Shown: in pieces, positions 34,893 through 44,171 of the stretch | How positions within the stretch are numbered: the first letter of the stretch is position 1 | How the letters are laid out: every line of letters starts with the position of its first letter | Assembly (NCBI RefSeq): GCF_900108095.1 | Contig: NZ_FNWL01000001.1 | Coordinates: forward strand, 1,178,001 to 1,242,000 | DNA: 64,000 nucleotides | Direction of reading: 5' to 3' | Source: Natronorubrum sediminis | GTDB taxonomy: Archaea > Halobacteriota > Halobacteria > Halobacteriales > Natrialbaceae | Made by a program: the position numbers and the translations under genes | Notes under the pieces: model-generated | Told to the model about the DNA's origin: nothing | What the model saw: only the letters and a program-made list of their open reading frames with translations | Database searches by the model: none

Positions 34893-36178
34893 GCCGTGAC
34901 TCGCTCAACCGTCGTGCGCTCCTTGGAACGCTCGCGACCGGAGTCGCCGCCAGCCTCGCGGGCTGTGGCTATCAGCCGGCTGCGGGCGAGTACAAGTGGA
35001 GCGAGAGCGTGTCTGTCGGCCCGAGCGTCCCGTTTTCGGACGGTGAAAGTACCTGGCTCGCCGGAACCGATCGTCTCTACAGCGTCGCCAACGTCTCGGG
35101 ACGGACACCCCAACCCGGCGAAGACGGGTGGCGAGAACTGGACGAAGCATACGTCAGCGCCTTCGATAGCTCGGGTGAAGAGCTGTGGACGACAGACGCC
35201 GCTGAGCAGTACGTCGGCGACCCAGTCTTCGCCGACGGAACGATCTACCTCGCACTCGAGGGCGGTAGCGTCACTGCGGTCGGTCCGGGATCGGACGACG
35301 AGGGAGAAGTCCATTGGACGACCGAAGTTGACACGGACGACGGTAGAGATGAACGCGACGAGGAGTCCGACGACGAACGCGGCGAAGCTGGTGACGACGT
35401 AGACGGCGAAGGCAGTGACGACGATGATAGCGGAGACGACGAAGACGGAACTGACGACAGCGAAGAGGAACTCGAACTCGCCGCCGGCTCGCCACTCGTC
35501 GTCGCCCTCGGTGACGGTGAACTGTGGGGATTCGAGGCGGCAACTGGCGAAGAGCTGTTCGAAGCCGAAGTTCCGGCCTCGCAGAACGCGACCGCTATCG
35601 CCGCCGCTGGCGAGTACGCCTGGGTCGCCTTCCTCGAGGACGACGAGCACCACCTCGCAGTCTTCGACACCGGTGGGGAGCGAGAAACGCGCTCGCTTCC
35701 CGAGGGCCCCGAGTGGCTCGTGGCCGGGGACGACCTCGCTCTCCTCGGATTCGAGGACGAATCCGCCGTCTGGGGGGTCGTTCCCGACGGAAATCGGCAG
35801 TTCGAACTCGAGTTCGAACTCGATCCCGGGCCACGCTCACCCATCATCGTCGACCACACGGCCTATCTCGAGTCCGGCGGCGACCTGCTCGCCATCGACC
35901 TCGAGGCGGGCGAACGCCTGTGGGACCTCGACTCGCCGCTCAGCGGCGGCCTCGTCGCCGACGCCGACAGCATTTACGGCTGGGCAAGTGGGTCCGGTTG
36001 CGGCCTCGCCAGCGTCGACTCGAGCGGCGAGTTCCAGTGGGACGCGACCCTCCCCGACGAGATAACCTGTCGTGACGACCTCTTCGTCCTCGAGGATACC
36101 CTCGTCGTCGCCGGGTCGAACGGAGACCTGACCGGATTCCGAACCGAATCCGGCCGTCGCTATTCGGTCGTTTCCTGA
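34889..36178 (+). CDS. Tat-exported lipoprotein with a PQQ-type beta-propeller
   Basis: 429 residues from GTG 34889 (overlapping htpX by four bases). N-terminus MSRDSLNRRALLGTLATGVAASLAGC is a twin-arginine signal with a lipobox ending at Cys26, as in many haloarchaeal lipoproteins. The body contains PQQ/WD40-like propeller blades (GEELWTTDAAEQYVG, GDLLAIDLEAGERLWDL, SGEFQWDATLP) interrupted by a very acidic insert (about 142-195). It has a BamB-like form; a role in envelope protein quality control beside HtpX is possible but inferred from context only. Confidence 0.87.
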   Translation: MSRDSLNRRALLGTLATGVAASLAGCGYQPAAGEYKWSESVSVGPSVPFSDGESTWLAGTDRLYSVANVSGRTPQPGEDGWRELDEAYVSAFDSSGEELWTTDAAEQYVGDPVFADGTIYLALEGGSVTAVGPGSDDEGEVHWTTEVDTDDGRDERDEESDDERGEAGDDVDGEGSDDDDSGDDEDGTDDSEEELELAAGSPLVVALGDGELWGFEAATGEELFEAEVPASQNATAIAAAGEYAWVAFLEDDEHHLAVFDTGGERETRSLPEGPEWLVAGDDLALLGFEDESAVWGVVPDGNRQFELEFELDPGPRSPIIVDHTAYLESGGDLLAIDLEAGERLWDLDSPLSGGLVADADSIYGWASGSGCGLASVDSSGEFQWDATLPDEITCRDDLFVLEDTLVVAGSNGDLTGFRTESGRRYSVVS

Positions 36179-36242
36179 GCGGTGACTCGGGCACGTACCT
36201 TTTTCCGCGTCGGGTTCGCTCGCTTCGCTCACTCACCACTCG

Positions 36243-36321
36243 CGCAAAAATCTCCTCCAAAAAGGCCGCTCACTCACTGCGTTCGTTCGCGGTGTGACTA
36301 CGACGGAACGACCGTAATCGG
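36243..36321. repeat. 79-base direct repeat, distal copy of the PINA-like gene 3' end
   Basis: A 79-base sequence identical to 36371-36449, offset 128 bases. It carries the last eight codons and stop of the PIN/ATPase gene plus downstream DNA, now in a non-coding position. The flanking DNA also resembles (actttttgcg...tcactc-type stretches at 36197-36242 and 36330-36370), so the true unit is about 130 bases with an imperfect left part. Confidence 0.85.
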
Positions 36322-36370
36322 CTCCTCACAATGGACCTTTTTGCGCTCAGGTTCACGCTGTTCACCCTCA

Positions 36371-36449
36371 CGCAAAAATCTCCTCCAAAAAGGCCGCTCA
36401 CTCACTGCGTTCGTTCGCGGTGTGACTACGACGGAACGACCGTAATCGG
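36371..36449. repeat. 79-base direct repeat, proximal copy overlapping the PINA-like gene end
   Basis: Second copy, 36371-36449. It includes the true 3' end of the gene at 36426, so the duplication ends inside that gene's last codons. Its left part contains aaaaatctcctccaaaaagg, an AT-rich purine run that may act as transcription termination signal for convergent genes. Confidence 0.85.
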
Positions 36450-38300
36450 ATCTTTGCGATCGACCGCTTGCTCTAACTCGTCCGCAATTGCACTGCCTCG
36501 AGAGACTTGTATTTCGCCGCCGCGACTCACCGTCGCGGTGAAGAGGTAGTCGCCGCCGGCTTGCACCTCGACGGTCTCGCCGTGGTTGCCGTCGACGGGG
36601 ACGACAATGTGTCTCGAGGTGATCTCGGGGGTGACCATCTGGCCTGCCGCCTGGCCACCGCCTGCGCCACCGTCCGCGCTGGCTCCGCCGCCACTCGGGG
36701 CACCGTAGTTGGGGTTCTCGTCGTGGGTCCGAACGTCGATGTCGATCCCGAGGCGGTTCTCTACGTCCGAAATTCGACCGCCGCCCTTGCCGATGACGCT
36801 CGAGATGTCGTCGTCTTCGACGTAGACGACCGCCGTGTCCTGACTCTTGAGTTCGACGTCGACGTAGCCCTGGGCAATCGAGCGAATCTCGCGTTCGATC
36901 TCCTGTTTGGCGATTCGGTCGACGCCGGACTCGTTCGCCGGGCCGCCCTCTTCGTCTGTGAGCGGCACGGTGACGACCTGACGGTTGAAGGTGTAGATCT
37001 CGTACTCGGGTTCGCCCGTCTCGAAGTTCGTGACCTGGATGACCGGCCGCGCGAGGTCCTCTTCGGTGAGACCGGCGGGGACCTTGACCTCCGTCCGGAC
37101 GTCGTAGACGGTGTGAACCTCACCGGCTTCGATGTAGACGACGGTGTCGACGACCTGTGGGATCATCCCGAGTTCGACCCGACCCACGAGCCGCTGGAGG
37201 GCGTCGATCGCCCGAGTCGCGTGGACGACGCCGATCATGCCGACGCCCGCGAGGCGCATATCCGCGAAGACCTCGAAGTCGTCCGTTTTGCGGACCTCGT
37301 CGTAGATGGTGTAGTCCGGCCGAACCATCAATAACGCGTCGGCCGTGTTGGCCATCTCACCGGCCAGTTCGGTGTACTGAGTGATCTCGGGACCGACCTG
37401 CAGGTCCCGTGGTTTCTCCATCGTCTTGACGGAGTAGTCGTGATCCGAAATGTAGCGAGCGACCGCCTGCGCGAACGTCGACTTCCCGGCACCCGGCGCA
37501 CCCGAGATGAGGACGCCGCGTTGGTGCTCAAGCAGGCGTTCTTTCAATTCGTCGGCTTTCTCGTAGTCCTCGATGTCGGTCTGGGCGATCGGACGGACGG
37601 CCGTGATCTCGATGCCGTCAGAGAAGGGGGGCCGACCGATCGCGATCCGGTAGTCCCGAAACTGAACGATCTTCATTCCCGGCTGGGAGAGTTCGATGAA
37701 GCCCTCGGACGATTCCTTGGCCCCGTCGACGACCTCGCGAGCGTACTCGTCCATGGTCGCCTCGTCGAGTGGTTCGTCGGCGATCGGTTCGTAGCGCATC
37801 TCGCCGAGTTCGCCGCGTTTGGCCTTCGGAACGGCACCCGCCCGAAGGTGGAGGCTCATCGTCTGGTCGTCGAAGTAGCTCTCGACGGTGAGCGTCCCGA
37901 CCTCTCTCACTTCCGGAGAGACGCGCTCGACTTCGAGCCCCTTGGCGCGAGCGACTTCGGCCTGAACGACGTCGCTGGTCATGAACGTCGCCTCGAGTTC
38001 CTCTGCGAGGTCGCGAATCAACGCGTCGATCTCGCCTTCGGAGGCGTGACCGCGCTCGATGGCGTTGGGCCGCTCGCCGACGTACTCGAGGTCGATCTCG
38101 CCCTCGTCAGCGAGGTCGGCGAGTCGCTGAAGCTCCTCGAGACCGTCCCAGCCGCTATCGATCCCGTCGTTTGCCTGCGCCTCGAGTTCTGCGACGACGG
38201 CTTCCGGCACCGATATCGTCGCTCCCTCGAACTGCCCGTCCTCGATCGTCGCCGAGACGCGGCCGTCGATGACCACGCTCGTATCCGGCACGACGTGCAT
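36426..38300 (-). CDS. PIN-domain AAA/VirB11-like ATPase with KH domain (PINA type)
   Basis: 624 residues. N-terminal PIN nuclease domain (1-150; Asp6 in VPDTSVVIDGR, later acidic residues in FMTSDVVQAEVA). Next a VirB11/T2SE-like ATPase (about 195-450) with Walker A GAPGAGKSTFA (about 267-277). Then a KH domain (about 490-540) with VIGKGGGRISDVENRLGI, a Gly/Ala linker, and a C-terminal beta domain. Archaeal PINA-type proteins assemble into hexamers; the Sulfolobus homologue promotes Holliday-junction migration. The conserved acids in the PIN domain look intact. The gene's end is tandemly duplicated. Confidence 0.9.
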   Translation of the reverse strand: MHVVPDTSVVIDGRVSATIEDGQFEGATISVPEAVVAELEAQANDGIDSGWDGLEELQRLADLADEGEIDLEYVGERPNAIERGHASEGEIDALIRDLAEELEATFMTSDVVQAEVARAKGLEVERVSPEVREVGTLTVESYFDDQTMSLHLRAGAVPKAKRGELGEMRYEPIADEPLDEATMDEYAREVVDGAKESSEGFIELSQPGMKIVQFRDYRIAIGRPPFSDGIEITAVRPIAQTDIEDYEKADELKERLLEHQRGVLISGAPGAGKSTFAQAVARYISDHDYSVKTMEKPRDLQVGPEITQYTELAGEMANTADALLMVRPDYTIYDEVRKTDDFEVFADMRLAGVGMIGVVHATRAIDALQRLVGRVELGMIPQVVDTVVYIEAGEVHTVYDVRTEVKVPAGLTEEDLARPVIQVTNFETGEPEYEIYTFNRQVVTVPLTDEEGGPANESGVDRIAKQEIEREIRSIAQGYVDVELKSQDTAVVYVEDDDISSVIGKGGGRISDVENRLGIDIDVRTHDENPNYGAPSGGGASADGGAGGGQAAGQMVTPEITSRHIVVPVDGNHGETVEVQAGGDYLFTATVSRGGEIQVSRGSAIADELEQAVDRKDPITVVPS

Positions 38301-38484
38301 ACGCTAGCTGGTCGACGGACACGTATAAGCGTGTCCCACCGGGGAACGGCGCTTTTCGGCCCTCCGACGGCGTGTGTGGCGGGCACACGATTCGGGTGAT
38401 CGACCGGGAAGAGAGTCACCCTCGAGTGATGGTCATCCGAAGTGTCGAATTATATATCCACGTGTAGTGCGAACGAGTGTCTCG

Positions 38485-38976
38485 ATGAGTGAGTTTACGA
38501 CACCGGCGTTCGGGACGACGACCGGCGCACAGGCGTACGAATTCCTCGATACGACCTCGTTCGTCCGGGTCCCCAGCGAGGCGACGGACGGACACCACTC
38601 CGTCGTCGAAATGCGACTTCGGGAGGGCCACGCCCCGCCGATGCACGTCCACGAGCGAGCGGACGAGGTCATTCACGTCGTCGACGGCGAACTCGAGGCG
38701 CACACCCCAGACGGGGTAATTGTCGTGGCTGCAGGCGGTTCGATCGTCTTCCCGCGAGGTGAGGAACACTCACTCGTCGCTCGAGAAGAGACGACGATCG
38801 TCACGTCGGCGACGCCGGGAGGATTCGACGAGTTCGTGAAGACGGCGGGCGAGCCGACGGACGACGAGTCGGTTCCGAGCCGGCCGCCGGATGAGGACGC
38901 AATCGATCGAGTGATGGAAGCGGCTCCGGTGCACGGAATCGACATCGTCGGACCGCCGCCGGGTGGCTCTCAGTAA
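38485..38976 (+). CDS. Cupin-domain protein
   Basis: 163 residues. A single cupin barrel (about 30-115): motif 1 PPMHVHERADEVIHVVDGELE with three metal-binding His/Glu, motif 2 GGSIVFPRGEEHSLV. A C-terminal helical extension follows, with many Pro. Such proteins range from small-molecule dioxygenases to binding proteins; no activity can be assigned. A TATA box (ttatatat, 38450-38457) about 27 bases upstream of ATG 38485 gives an almost leaderless mRNA. Convergent with the HalOD1-like gene (nine bases between stops). Confidence 0.88.
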   Translation: MSEFTTPAFGTTTGAQAYEFLDTTSFVRVPSEATDGHHSVVEMRLREGHAPPMHVHERADEVIHVVDGELEAHTPDGVIVVAAGGSIVFPRGEEHSLVAREETTIVTSATPGGFDEFVKTAGEPTDDESVPSRPPDEDAIDRVMEAAPVHGIDIVGPPPGGSQ

Positions 38977-38985
38977 CCGACGGTA

Positions 38986-39252
38986 TCACTCTTTGAAAAT
39001 CGAGTTCTCGGATCCTTCCTCGACGAGTTCGCCGTCGATTTCGATCGCACCCGTTCCGTAAACCGTGACGGTGTGGTCCGGGACGCGAAACGTGAGTTCC
39101 CACTCGGGTTGCTTGGAGGTCATCAACAGTTCGAGCGCCTCGGTGTTGATACAATTGTACAGGGAGTACTCGAGTTCGTGGGGCTCGACGCCCTCGATTT
39201 CGGCGAGCACTCGCGCGACTCGCAACGAGACGCTGGTCGATTCAGGTCCCAC
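38986..39252 (-). CDS. HalOD1-type output-domain protein
   Basis: 88 residues. The sequence SLRVARVLAEIEGVEPHELEYSLYNCIN and YGTGAIEIDG fits the haloarchaeal output domain HalOD1 found C-terminal to sensor domains or alone. GTG 39250-39252 starts it and overlaps the previous gene's stop by 11 bases, so the two are coupled. The longer in-frame extension upstream is an antisense-like shadow of the overlapping gene. It probably works with the adjacent winged-helix protein in a small signalling operon. Confidence 0.72.
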   Translation of the reverse strand: MGPESTSVSLRVARVLAEIEGVEPHELEYSLYNCINTEALELLMTSKQPEWELTFRVPDHTVTVYGTGAIEIDGELVEEGSENSIFKE

Positions 39253-39607
39253 GCGATACCTCCCGAAGACGGTTGCAGTCGACGATGAGGTGGTGTGGCA
39301 GCCCGTCGTGGTCGTGAATCGCTTCGATGACCACCGCCGCGTCCTCGAACGACGACCCGCGAGCGACCCGAAACGGCTCGTGCTCCCACGCAACGAAGTC
39401 GTGTTCTGCAAGCACCGGGAGGTGTCGGTGAACCAGTTCCGTCTGGAGTGCGCCCTCGTCGTCCGACTGGTCAGTCATCGCCGCTGCGGGGAGTGAGACG
39501 GACGCGTCCGCCGGGGCCTCGAGGAGCGCTTCGATGATCTCTCGACGCGGGGTTTCAGAGACTGCCCGGAAGATCCGCCGCCATTGTTGTTGTGAGTCCG
39601 CCACCAT
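39242..39607 (-). CDS. Winged-helix regulator (DUF7344-like)
   Basis: 121 residues from ATG 39607. The N-terminal part WRRIFRAVSETPRREIIEALLEAP has the typical first helices of a haloarchaeal winged-helix domain; ELVHRHLPVLAEHDFVAWEHEPFRVARG is the recognition helix and wing. The rest may bind a ligand. It overlaps the HalOD1-type gene by 11 bases, and the pair likely forms a two-gene signalling unit. The TTG/GTG upstream of 39607 is less likely, as the region is AT-rich promoter. Confidence 0.75.
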   Translation of the reverse strand: MVADSQQQWRRIFRAVSETPRREIIEALLEAPADASVSLPAAAMTDQSDDEGALQTELVHRHLPVLAEHDFVAWEHEPFRVARGSSFEDAAVVIEAIHDHDGLPHHLIVDCNRLREVSRGT

Positions 39608-39745
39608 GGTCACTCGATAGTAAAGAGTCCCGCTCAAATAAAATCACGGTCTCAGAAGCCCTGAAGCTATCGATTGCGAGCGATGTTCAATCGCGCTGTC
39701 GGTCCACCCGAGGCGACACTCCAGTCCATCAGCGAACGGAGCACC

Positions 39746-40519
39746 TCACTCGACCAGCAACCCGCCGTTGACGGGGGTTCGCGTGCCGGTGACGAACGAG
39801 GCGTCGTCGCTGGCGAAAAGGGCGACCGTTCGCGCGACGTCTCGTGGCTCGGCGAGGTCACCCATCGGCGTCTCGGCGATCAACTGGTCTTCGAACTGTT
39901 CGAGAACGTCCGCACTGGCTTCCGTGCGGACGGGTCCCGGCGAGATGACGTTCGCAACGACGCCTTCCGACGCGAGTTCGGTCGCAACCGACCGAGCCAA
40001 CCCGTTGAGCGCCGACTTCGCCACCACGTGGGAGCTGAACCCGGGCCTGACGGTTCGCGTCGCCTCGCTCGAGACGTAGACGATTCGACCGTATTCGTGC
40101 TCGAGCATGCCCGGTGTGACGGCCTGCGTACAGTTGTATGCCGCGCGAATTTCACCCACGAGTTTGTCTCGGAATTCGTCCCAGGGGTGCTCGAGGAAAG
40201 GCGTTCTGGAAAAGGAGATGTTCGCGTTATTGACCAACACGTCGATAGTACCGAACGCCGATTCGGCAGTCGCGACCAGTTCGTCGACGGCGTCCGGATC
40301 GCGAACGTCCGCTTGGACGGCGATCGCCTCCCCGCCGGCGTCGGTGATCGAGTCGACAACTGCCTCGGCACGGTCCTCACTCGTGCGATAGTTGACGACG
40401 ACGTCACCGCCTCGCTCGGCGAGTTCTTTGGCAGTCGCTGCACCGATGCCGCGGCTGCTGCCGGTGACGAGAATTGTTCGGTCGCTGAATTCGTCGTGAG
40501 TAGTGGTGTTTCGTGACAC
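39746..40519 (-). CDS. SDR-family oxidoreductase (FabG-like) lacking the catalytic tyrosine
   Basis: 257 residues. The Rossmann motif VTGSSRGIGAA (18-28), NNAN (97-100) and VSSEAT with Ser150/151 are normal for 3-oxoacyl-ACP reductase-like SDRs. The catalytic Tyr-x-x-x-Lys is replaced: residues 164-168 read H-V-V-A-K, so His164 stands where Tyr should be and Lys168 remains. The C-terminus NGGLLVE is as usual. Either the enzyme uses another acid/base or is inactive. The sequence at this place reads CAC in a clean stretch, so it is not a frameshift artefact. Preceded by an AT-rich leader. Confidence 0.88.
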   Translation of the reverse strand: MSRNTTTHDEFSDRTILVTGSSRGIGAATAKELAERGGDVVVNYRTSEDRAEAVVDSITDAGGEAIAVQADVRDPDAVDELVATAESAFGTIDVLVNNANISFSRTPFLEHPWDEFRDKLVGEIRAAYNCTQAVTPGMLEHEYGRIVYVSSEATRTVRPGFSSHVVAKSALNGLARSVATELASEGVVANVISPGPVRTEASADVLEQFEDQLIAETPMGDLAEPRDVARTVALFASDDASFVTGTRTPVNGGLLVE

Positions 40520-40650
40520 GAGAGACGACAGACGGTAATCGACGAAATATGTATCGACCGGAAATTGAGTGAAAGGAATTGTGGGCCGAACTTCCCAACT
40601 GATAGGAACTCACGACAGTCATTCACGGTGAGACTACGCAATCACAGTCA

Positions 40651-42288
40651 ATGAATCCGACAGAAACGTTCGGGACTGGGGCACTCAACGACGCGTTCGA
40701 CACGGCCGAACTCGTCGAGCGAATCGGACTCACCGAGGACGAACTCGCCTGGCGAAAACACTTCATCGGATTCGACGAGTCGGACGAGCGGCGACTCGCC
40801 GACCTCGAGCCCGTCGTCCGCGACAATCAGGACGCGATCGCCGACGATTTCTACGAAAATTTGCTCGGATACGAGGGGACTCGAAACGTCATCGAACGGT
40901 CGCCGAAGGGCGTAGAGGCGCTCAAACAGACCCAGCGGGCGTACCTCGTCTCGCTGTCGACCGGCGACTACGACCAGCAGTTCTTCGCGAACCGGGCGCG
41001 CATCGGCAAGCTTCACGAGCTGCTCGACATGCCGCTCAAACACTACATCGGCCAGTACGGCGTCTACTACGATCTCTTGCTCGAGCGGCTGAACGAACGA
41101 ATCCAGCGGCAGGTGATCGAGGAGATCGAAACGTGGACGGCCGAGCGAGACGACGATGGCGGAGCGCTCGGTGGACTCGCCGGTGCGCTCGGCTTCCGTG
41201 GCGACGAATCCGACGCAGACGGCCTCGAGGCGAGTTTCGAGGAGACCGTCAGAGACGCGATCGACGACGGCATGCACGACGTGCTCTCGCTGTTGCGCAT
41301 CATCAATCTCGACGTCCAGATCGCGACCGAGACGTACGTCGACTCGGCCGCCCAGGACCTCGAGGAGTCGATCGCCCGCCGGCAACGACTGGCTCGAGAG
41401 GTCGAGACGGACGTGCAGGCCCCGATCGAGGAACTCCACGACGCCGGCGAGGAAATCGCGTCCCGGGCCGAGGCGATCAGCACGCACACCGATCGACAGG
41501 CCGACGAAGCGACCGACGCGGCCGCCGAACTGGGCGAACTGAGCGCCGCAATCGAGGAGGTTGCCAGCGTCACCGACGCCGTCAGCGCCGAGAGCGAGCG
41601 GACCGAACGCCTCGCTGCTGACGGTACGTCGGCGGCCACCGACGCGATCGACGATCTCGAGAAGATCGACGAGGCCGCCGAGACGGTCTCCCAATCGGTC
41701 GACGAACTCGCAGCTCGTACCGACGAAATCGAGACGGTGCTCGAGCGACTCGAGGACGTCGCCGACCGAACGAGCGTGCTCGCGAAGAACGCGAAGATCG
41801 AAGCGACGCGCACGAGAGGCGACAACGCGCAAACGATGAGCGTCATCGCGGAGGAAGTCGACTCCTTCGCCGAACAGACCAGACGCGACCTCGAGCGGGT
41901 CGAAGACGCGCTGGAAGGCGTCCGCGAGGCGGCCGCCGACACGGTCGATGCGACCGACGCGACCGTCGAGCGAATCGACGACGGGACGACCCGAATACGG
42001 GCCACGATGGAGTCGTTTGACGAGATCCACGCGGCGGCGCGAACGACGGCGGCACGGATGGACGACGTTGCAACGGCGACGGACCAGCAGGCGCACAACG
42101 TCCAGTCGGCCGCGGCGACCGTCGAATCGATCGCCGAGACGGCCGGCGACGTGTCCGGCGCGGCGCAGTCCGTCGCGGCCGCGAGCCAAGAACAGACGGC
42201 CAGCCTCGAGTCGGTGAGCGAAACAGTCGCTCGACTCACGACGGTCGAGACAGATGCCGACGTCCCCGTATACGAGCGACTCGAGTGA
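40651..42288 (+). CDS. Globin-coupled methyl-accepting transducer (HemAT-like, soluble)
   Basis: 545 residues without a membrane helix. N-terminal protoglobin domain (about 20-185) with RARIGKLHELL, where His122 is the likely proximal heme ligand. A central helical region (190-250) leads to the MCP signalling hairpin; the tip region (about 370-410) VLAKNAKIEATRTRGDNAQTMSVIAEEVDSF matches haloarchaeal HemAT. It is likely an aerotaxis or oxygen-signal transducer acting with CheA/CheW encoded elsewhere. Monocistronic with its own promoter (TATA-like stretch near 40600). Confidence 0.92.
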   Translation: MNPTETFGTGALNDAFDTAELVERIGLTEDELAWRKHFIGFDESDERRLADLEPVVRDNQDAIADDFYENLLGYEGTRNVIERSPKGVEALKQTQRAYLVSLSTGDYDQQFFANRARIGKLHELLDMPLKHYIGQYGVYYDLLLERLNERIQRQVIEEIETWTAERDDDGGALGGLAGALGFRGDESDADGLEASFEETVRDAIDDGMHDVLSLLRIINLDVQIATETYVDSAAQDLEESIARRQRLAREVETDVQAPIEELHDAGEEIASRAEAISTHTDRQADEATDAAAELGELSAAIEEVASVTDAVSAESERTERLAADGTSAATDAIDDLEKIDEAAETVSQSVDELAARTDEIETVLERLEDVADRTSVLAKNAKIEATRTRGDNAQTMSVIAEEVDSFAEQTRRDLERVEDALEGVREAAADTVDATDATVERIDDGTTRIRATMESFDEIHAAARTTAARMDDVATATDQQAHNVQSAAATVESIAETAGDVSGAAQSVAAASQEQTASLESVSETVARLTTVETDADVPVYERLE

Positions 42289-42332
42289 GAGTAACCGGTG
42301 CAATCAACCCCGTCGACGAGAAAGGCACGCGT

Positions 42333-43445
42333 ATGAGCGTCGTCGAACTCACCCGTGAACTCGTCTCCATCCCCAGTCACGAGGACGAAACGGCCGCGGG
42401 CGACGTCATCGAGTCGTGGCTCCGGGAGGAAACCACCGCGACGGTTCGCCGGGACGAGGCCGGAAACGTGATCGCTCGAGCGGGACCGACCGGGTCCCAG
42501 AGGGAGTCCGTCGACACGCTGGCACTCGTCGGCCACCACGATGTGGTCGACCCAGCCGAATCACAGGTCGACGGCGGCGAGTACGTCGTCGAAGCACGAG
42601 ACGGCCGACTCTACGGGCGTGGCACGGCCGATATGAAGGGAGCCATCGCGGCCGCAATGCTCGCCTTTCGTGACGCGACGGCAGCGACCGACGTCGAAGC
42701 GGCGACGGGCGAACTCGTCTTCGTGAGTTTCGTCGGCGAGGAGGTCGGCGGCGTCGGTGCTCGCCACGCCATCGACCGCGGATTCACACCCGAGTACGCT
42801 ATCGTCGGCGAGGGATCGACGGGCTACTCGAGTCCGGACGTGACCGACGTCGCCGTGGCGCACAAAGGTCGTCGCGGAAGCACGATCACGGCTGTCGGTG
42901 AAGCCGCCCACGCCAGCGAAGTCGGGGCCGGCGAGAACGCGATTTACCGGGCGACCGACGCCGTCGACCGAATTCGAGAACTCGAGGTCCCCTCGGTCAC
43001 CGCGGCGGGCGAGACGCTCGCGGGGAGCCTCGTCGTCACGGAAATCGAGGGCGGAACGGCGATGAACGTCGTTCCCGACCGGTGTGAGCTCACGATCGAC
43101 GAACGAACGGTTCCGGGTGAACGCGTCGCCCTCGAGCGAGTGGCGGCACTCGAAGGTCTCGAGTGGACCGTCGATCAGGACCTGCCGCCGATGCGCTGTG
43201 GGGACGACACGTTCGCCGAGCGCGTCCTCGAGGCAGCCGCGAGCGTCCAGTCGGGGTCGCCGGAACTGGTGACGAAGCCCCACGCGACCGACGCTGGCTG
43301 GCTCTCTGCGGCGGGAACCGAGTGCGTGATCTACGGCGCGGCAGAACCCGGCGAGGCTCACACCGAAGACGAGAGCGCCTCGATCGACGTCCTCGAGCGG
43401 TGTCGAGAAACTTACCGACGGGTTTCGAATGCGTGGCTCGAGTGA
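42333..43445 (+). CDS. M20-family metallohydrolase (ArgE/DapE/ACY1-like)
   Basis: 370 residues. Zinc-binding motifs GHHDVVDP (His69, Asp70), GRGTADMKG (Asp100), FVGEEVGG (catalytic Glu136 and Glu137) and a lid domain (about 185-295) between. The late His is in GEAHTEDE (about 344). It is similar to haloarchaeal peptidase/deacylase members; the true substrate cannot be read. The start ATG 42333 (MSVVELTREL) follows the transducer's stop by 44 bases; an in-frame GTG at 42285 is not needed. Confidence 0.88.
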   Translation: MSVVELTRELVSIPSHEDETAAGDVIESWLREETTATVRRDEAGNVIARAGPTGSQRESVDTLALVGHHDVVDPAESQVDGGEYVVEARDGRLYGRGTADMKGAIAAAMLAFRDATAATDVEAATGELVFVSFVGEEVGGVGARHAIDRGFTPEYAIVGEGSTGYSSPDVTDVAVAHKGRRGSTITAVGEAAHASEVGAGENAIYRATDAVDRIRELEVPSVTAAGETLAGSLVVTEIEGGTAMNVVPDRCELTIDERTVPGERVALERVAALEGLEWTVDQDLPPMRCGDDTFAERVLEAAASVQSGSPELVTKPHATDAGWLSAAGTECVIYGAAEPGEAHTEDESASIDVLERCRETYRRVSNAWLE

Positions 43446-43539
43446 CACTCGAGAGCGTGAAAGCGAGACGACGTCGAGCACTTGCTCGCGGAGCAAGCAG
43501 TTCACCGCCGGAACGGGCCGCTCGTGAAGGTGGGGATGT

Positions 43540-43896
43540 CTATACGCCCGGTACGCCGATTGCGTCGAAGCCGGTGATTCCGACGGCCGCGAGCGCGTAG
43601 AGGACGGCCAGCACGACCACCCAGGCGAGGAGGCCGATCATCGCCGCCGCAGTCCAGTCGCCGGGGTAGCGGAACTTGATCACCGCGATGTACGCGAGGA
43701 GCGCGAGCAGCGGCCCCAGGAGTGGAATCCACCCGACGAGGTAGCCAACGACTGCCCAGACGACCGCCCCGATCAACGCCGTGACGATTGCGTGATCGTA
43801 GTCGCCAGCGCCGACGATGACGCGTGCGCCGATGTAGATACCCAGTGCACCGATCAACAGACTCGTGACGAAGACGATGGCTGACGCGACTACCAT
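43540..43896 (-). CDS. Hypothetical membrane protein, four TM
   Basis: 118 residues starting at ATG 43896 (MVVASAIVFVTSLLIGALG). Hydrophobic segments at about 3-25, 35-54, 56-68 and 83-105, with FRYPGDW before the last. Probably a small integral membrane protein of unknown function found in haloarchaea. A longer ORF to 44025 is less likely since the added part is cysteine-rich and lacks haloarchaeal codon bias. The 275-base gap to 44171 shows an AT-rich box (tttatatcat, 44034-44043) but no gene. Confidence 0.72.
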   Translation of the reverse strand: MVVASAIVFVTSLLIGALGIYIGARVIVGAGDYDHAIVTALIGAVVWAVVGYLVGWIPLLGPLLALLAYIAVIKFRYPGDWTAAAMIGLLAWVVVLAVLYALAAVGITGFDAIGVPGV

Positions 43897-44171
43897 ACTA
43901 TGGATGAACACATCAACTCGATAGAACAGTTCTCTGCTTGCACGTTCCACACAGCTATCACCGGTCGGAGCGGAACACCACGATTCATACGAGCACATCA
44001 CAGTAACGGCACGAAGACGACACACATCTCGTTTATATCATATTTTGATGAATTGTGTGCTCGAGTGAAATCGCTGTCACGTCCTCCTTGCCCGTACTGG
44101 AGGGAATCGATAGCCCCACCGCACCACCGGAACCACGACGTTGATATCGCGTTCTCCCAAACGAGGGACAT

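Noticed and set aside
36179-36450. Insertion sequence suggested by repeats
   Set aside because: No transposase and no terminal inverted repeats; the repeat contains the end of the neighbouring gene, so a local tandem duplication explains it.
40648-42303. 551-codon minus-strand ORF opposite the globin-coupled transducer
   Set aside because: A codon-bias shadow of the transducer gene; product rich in Arg, Val, Gly with no domain.
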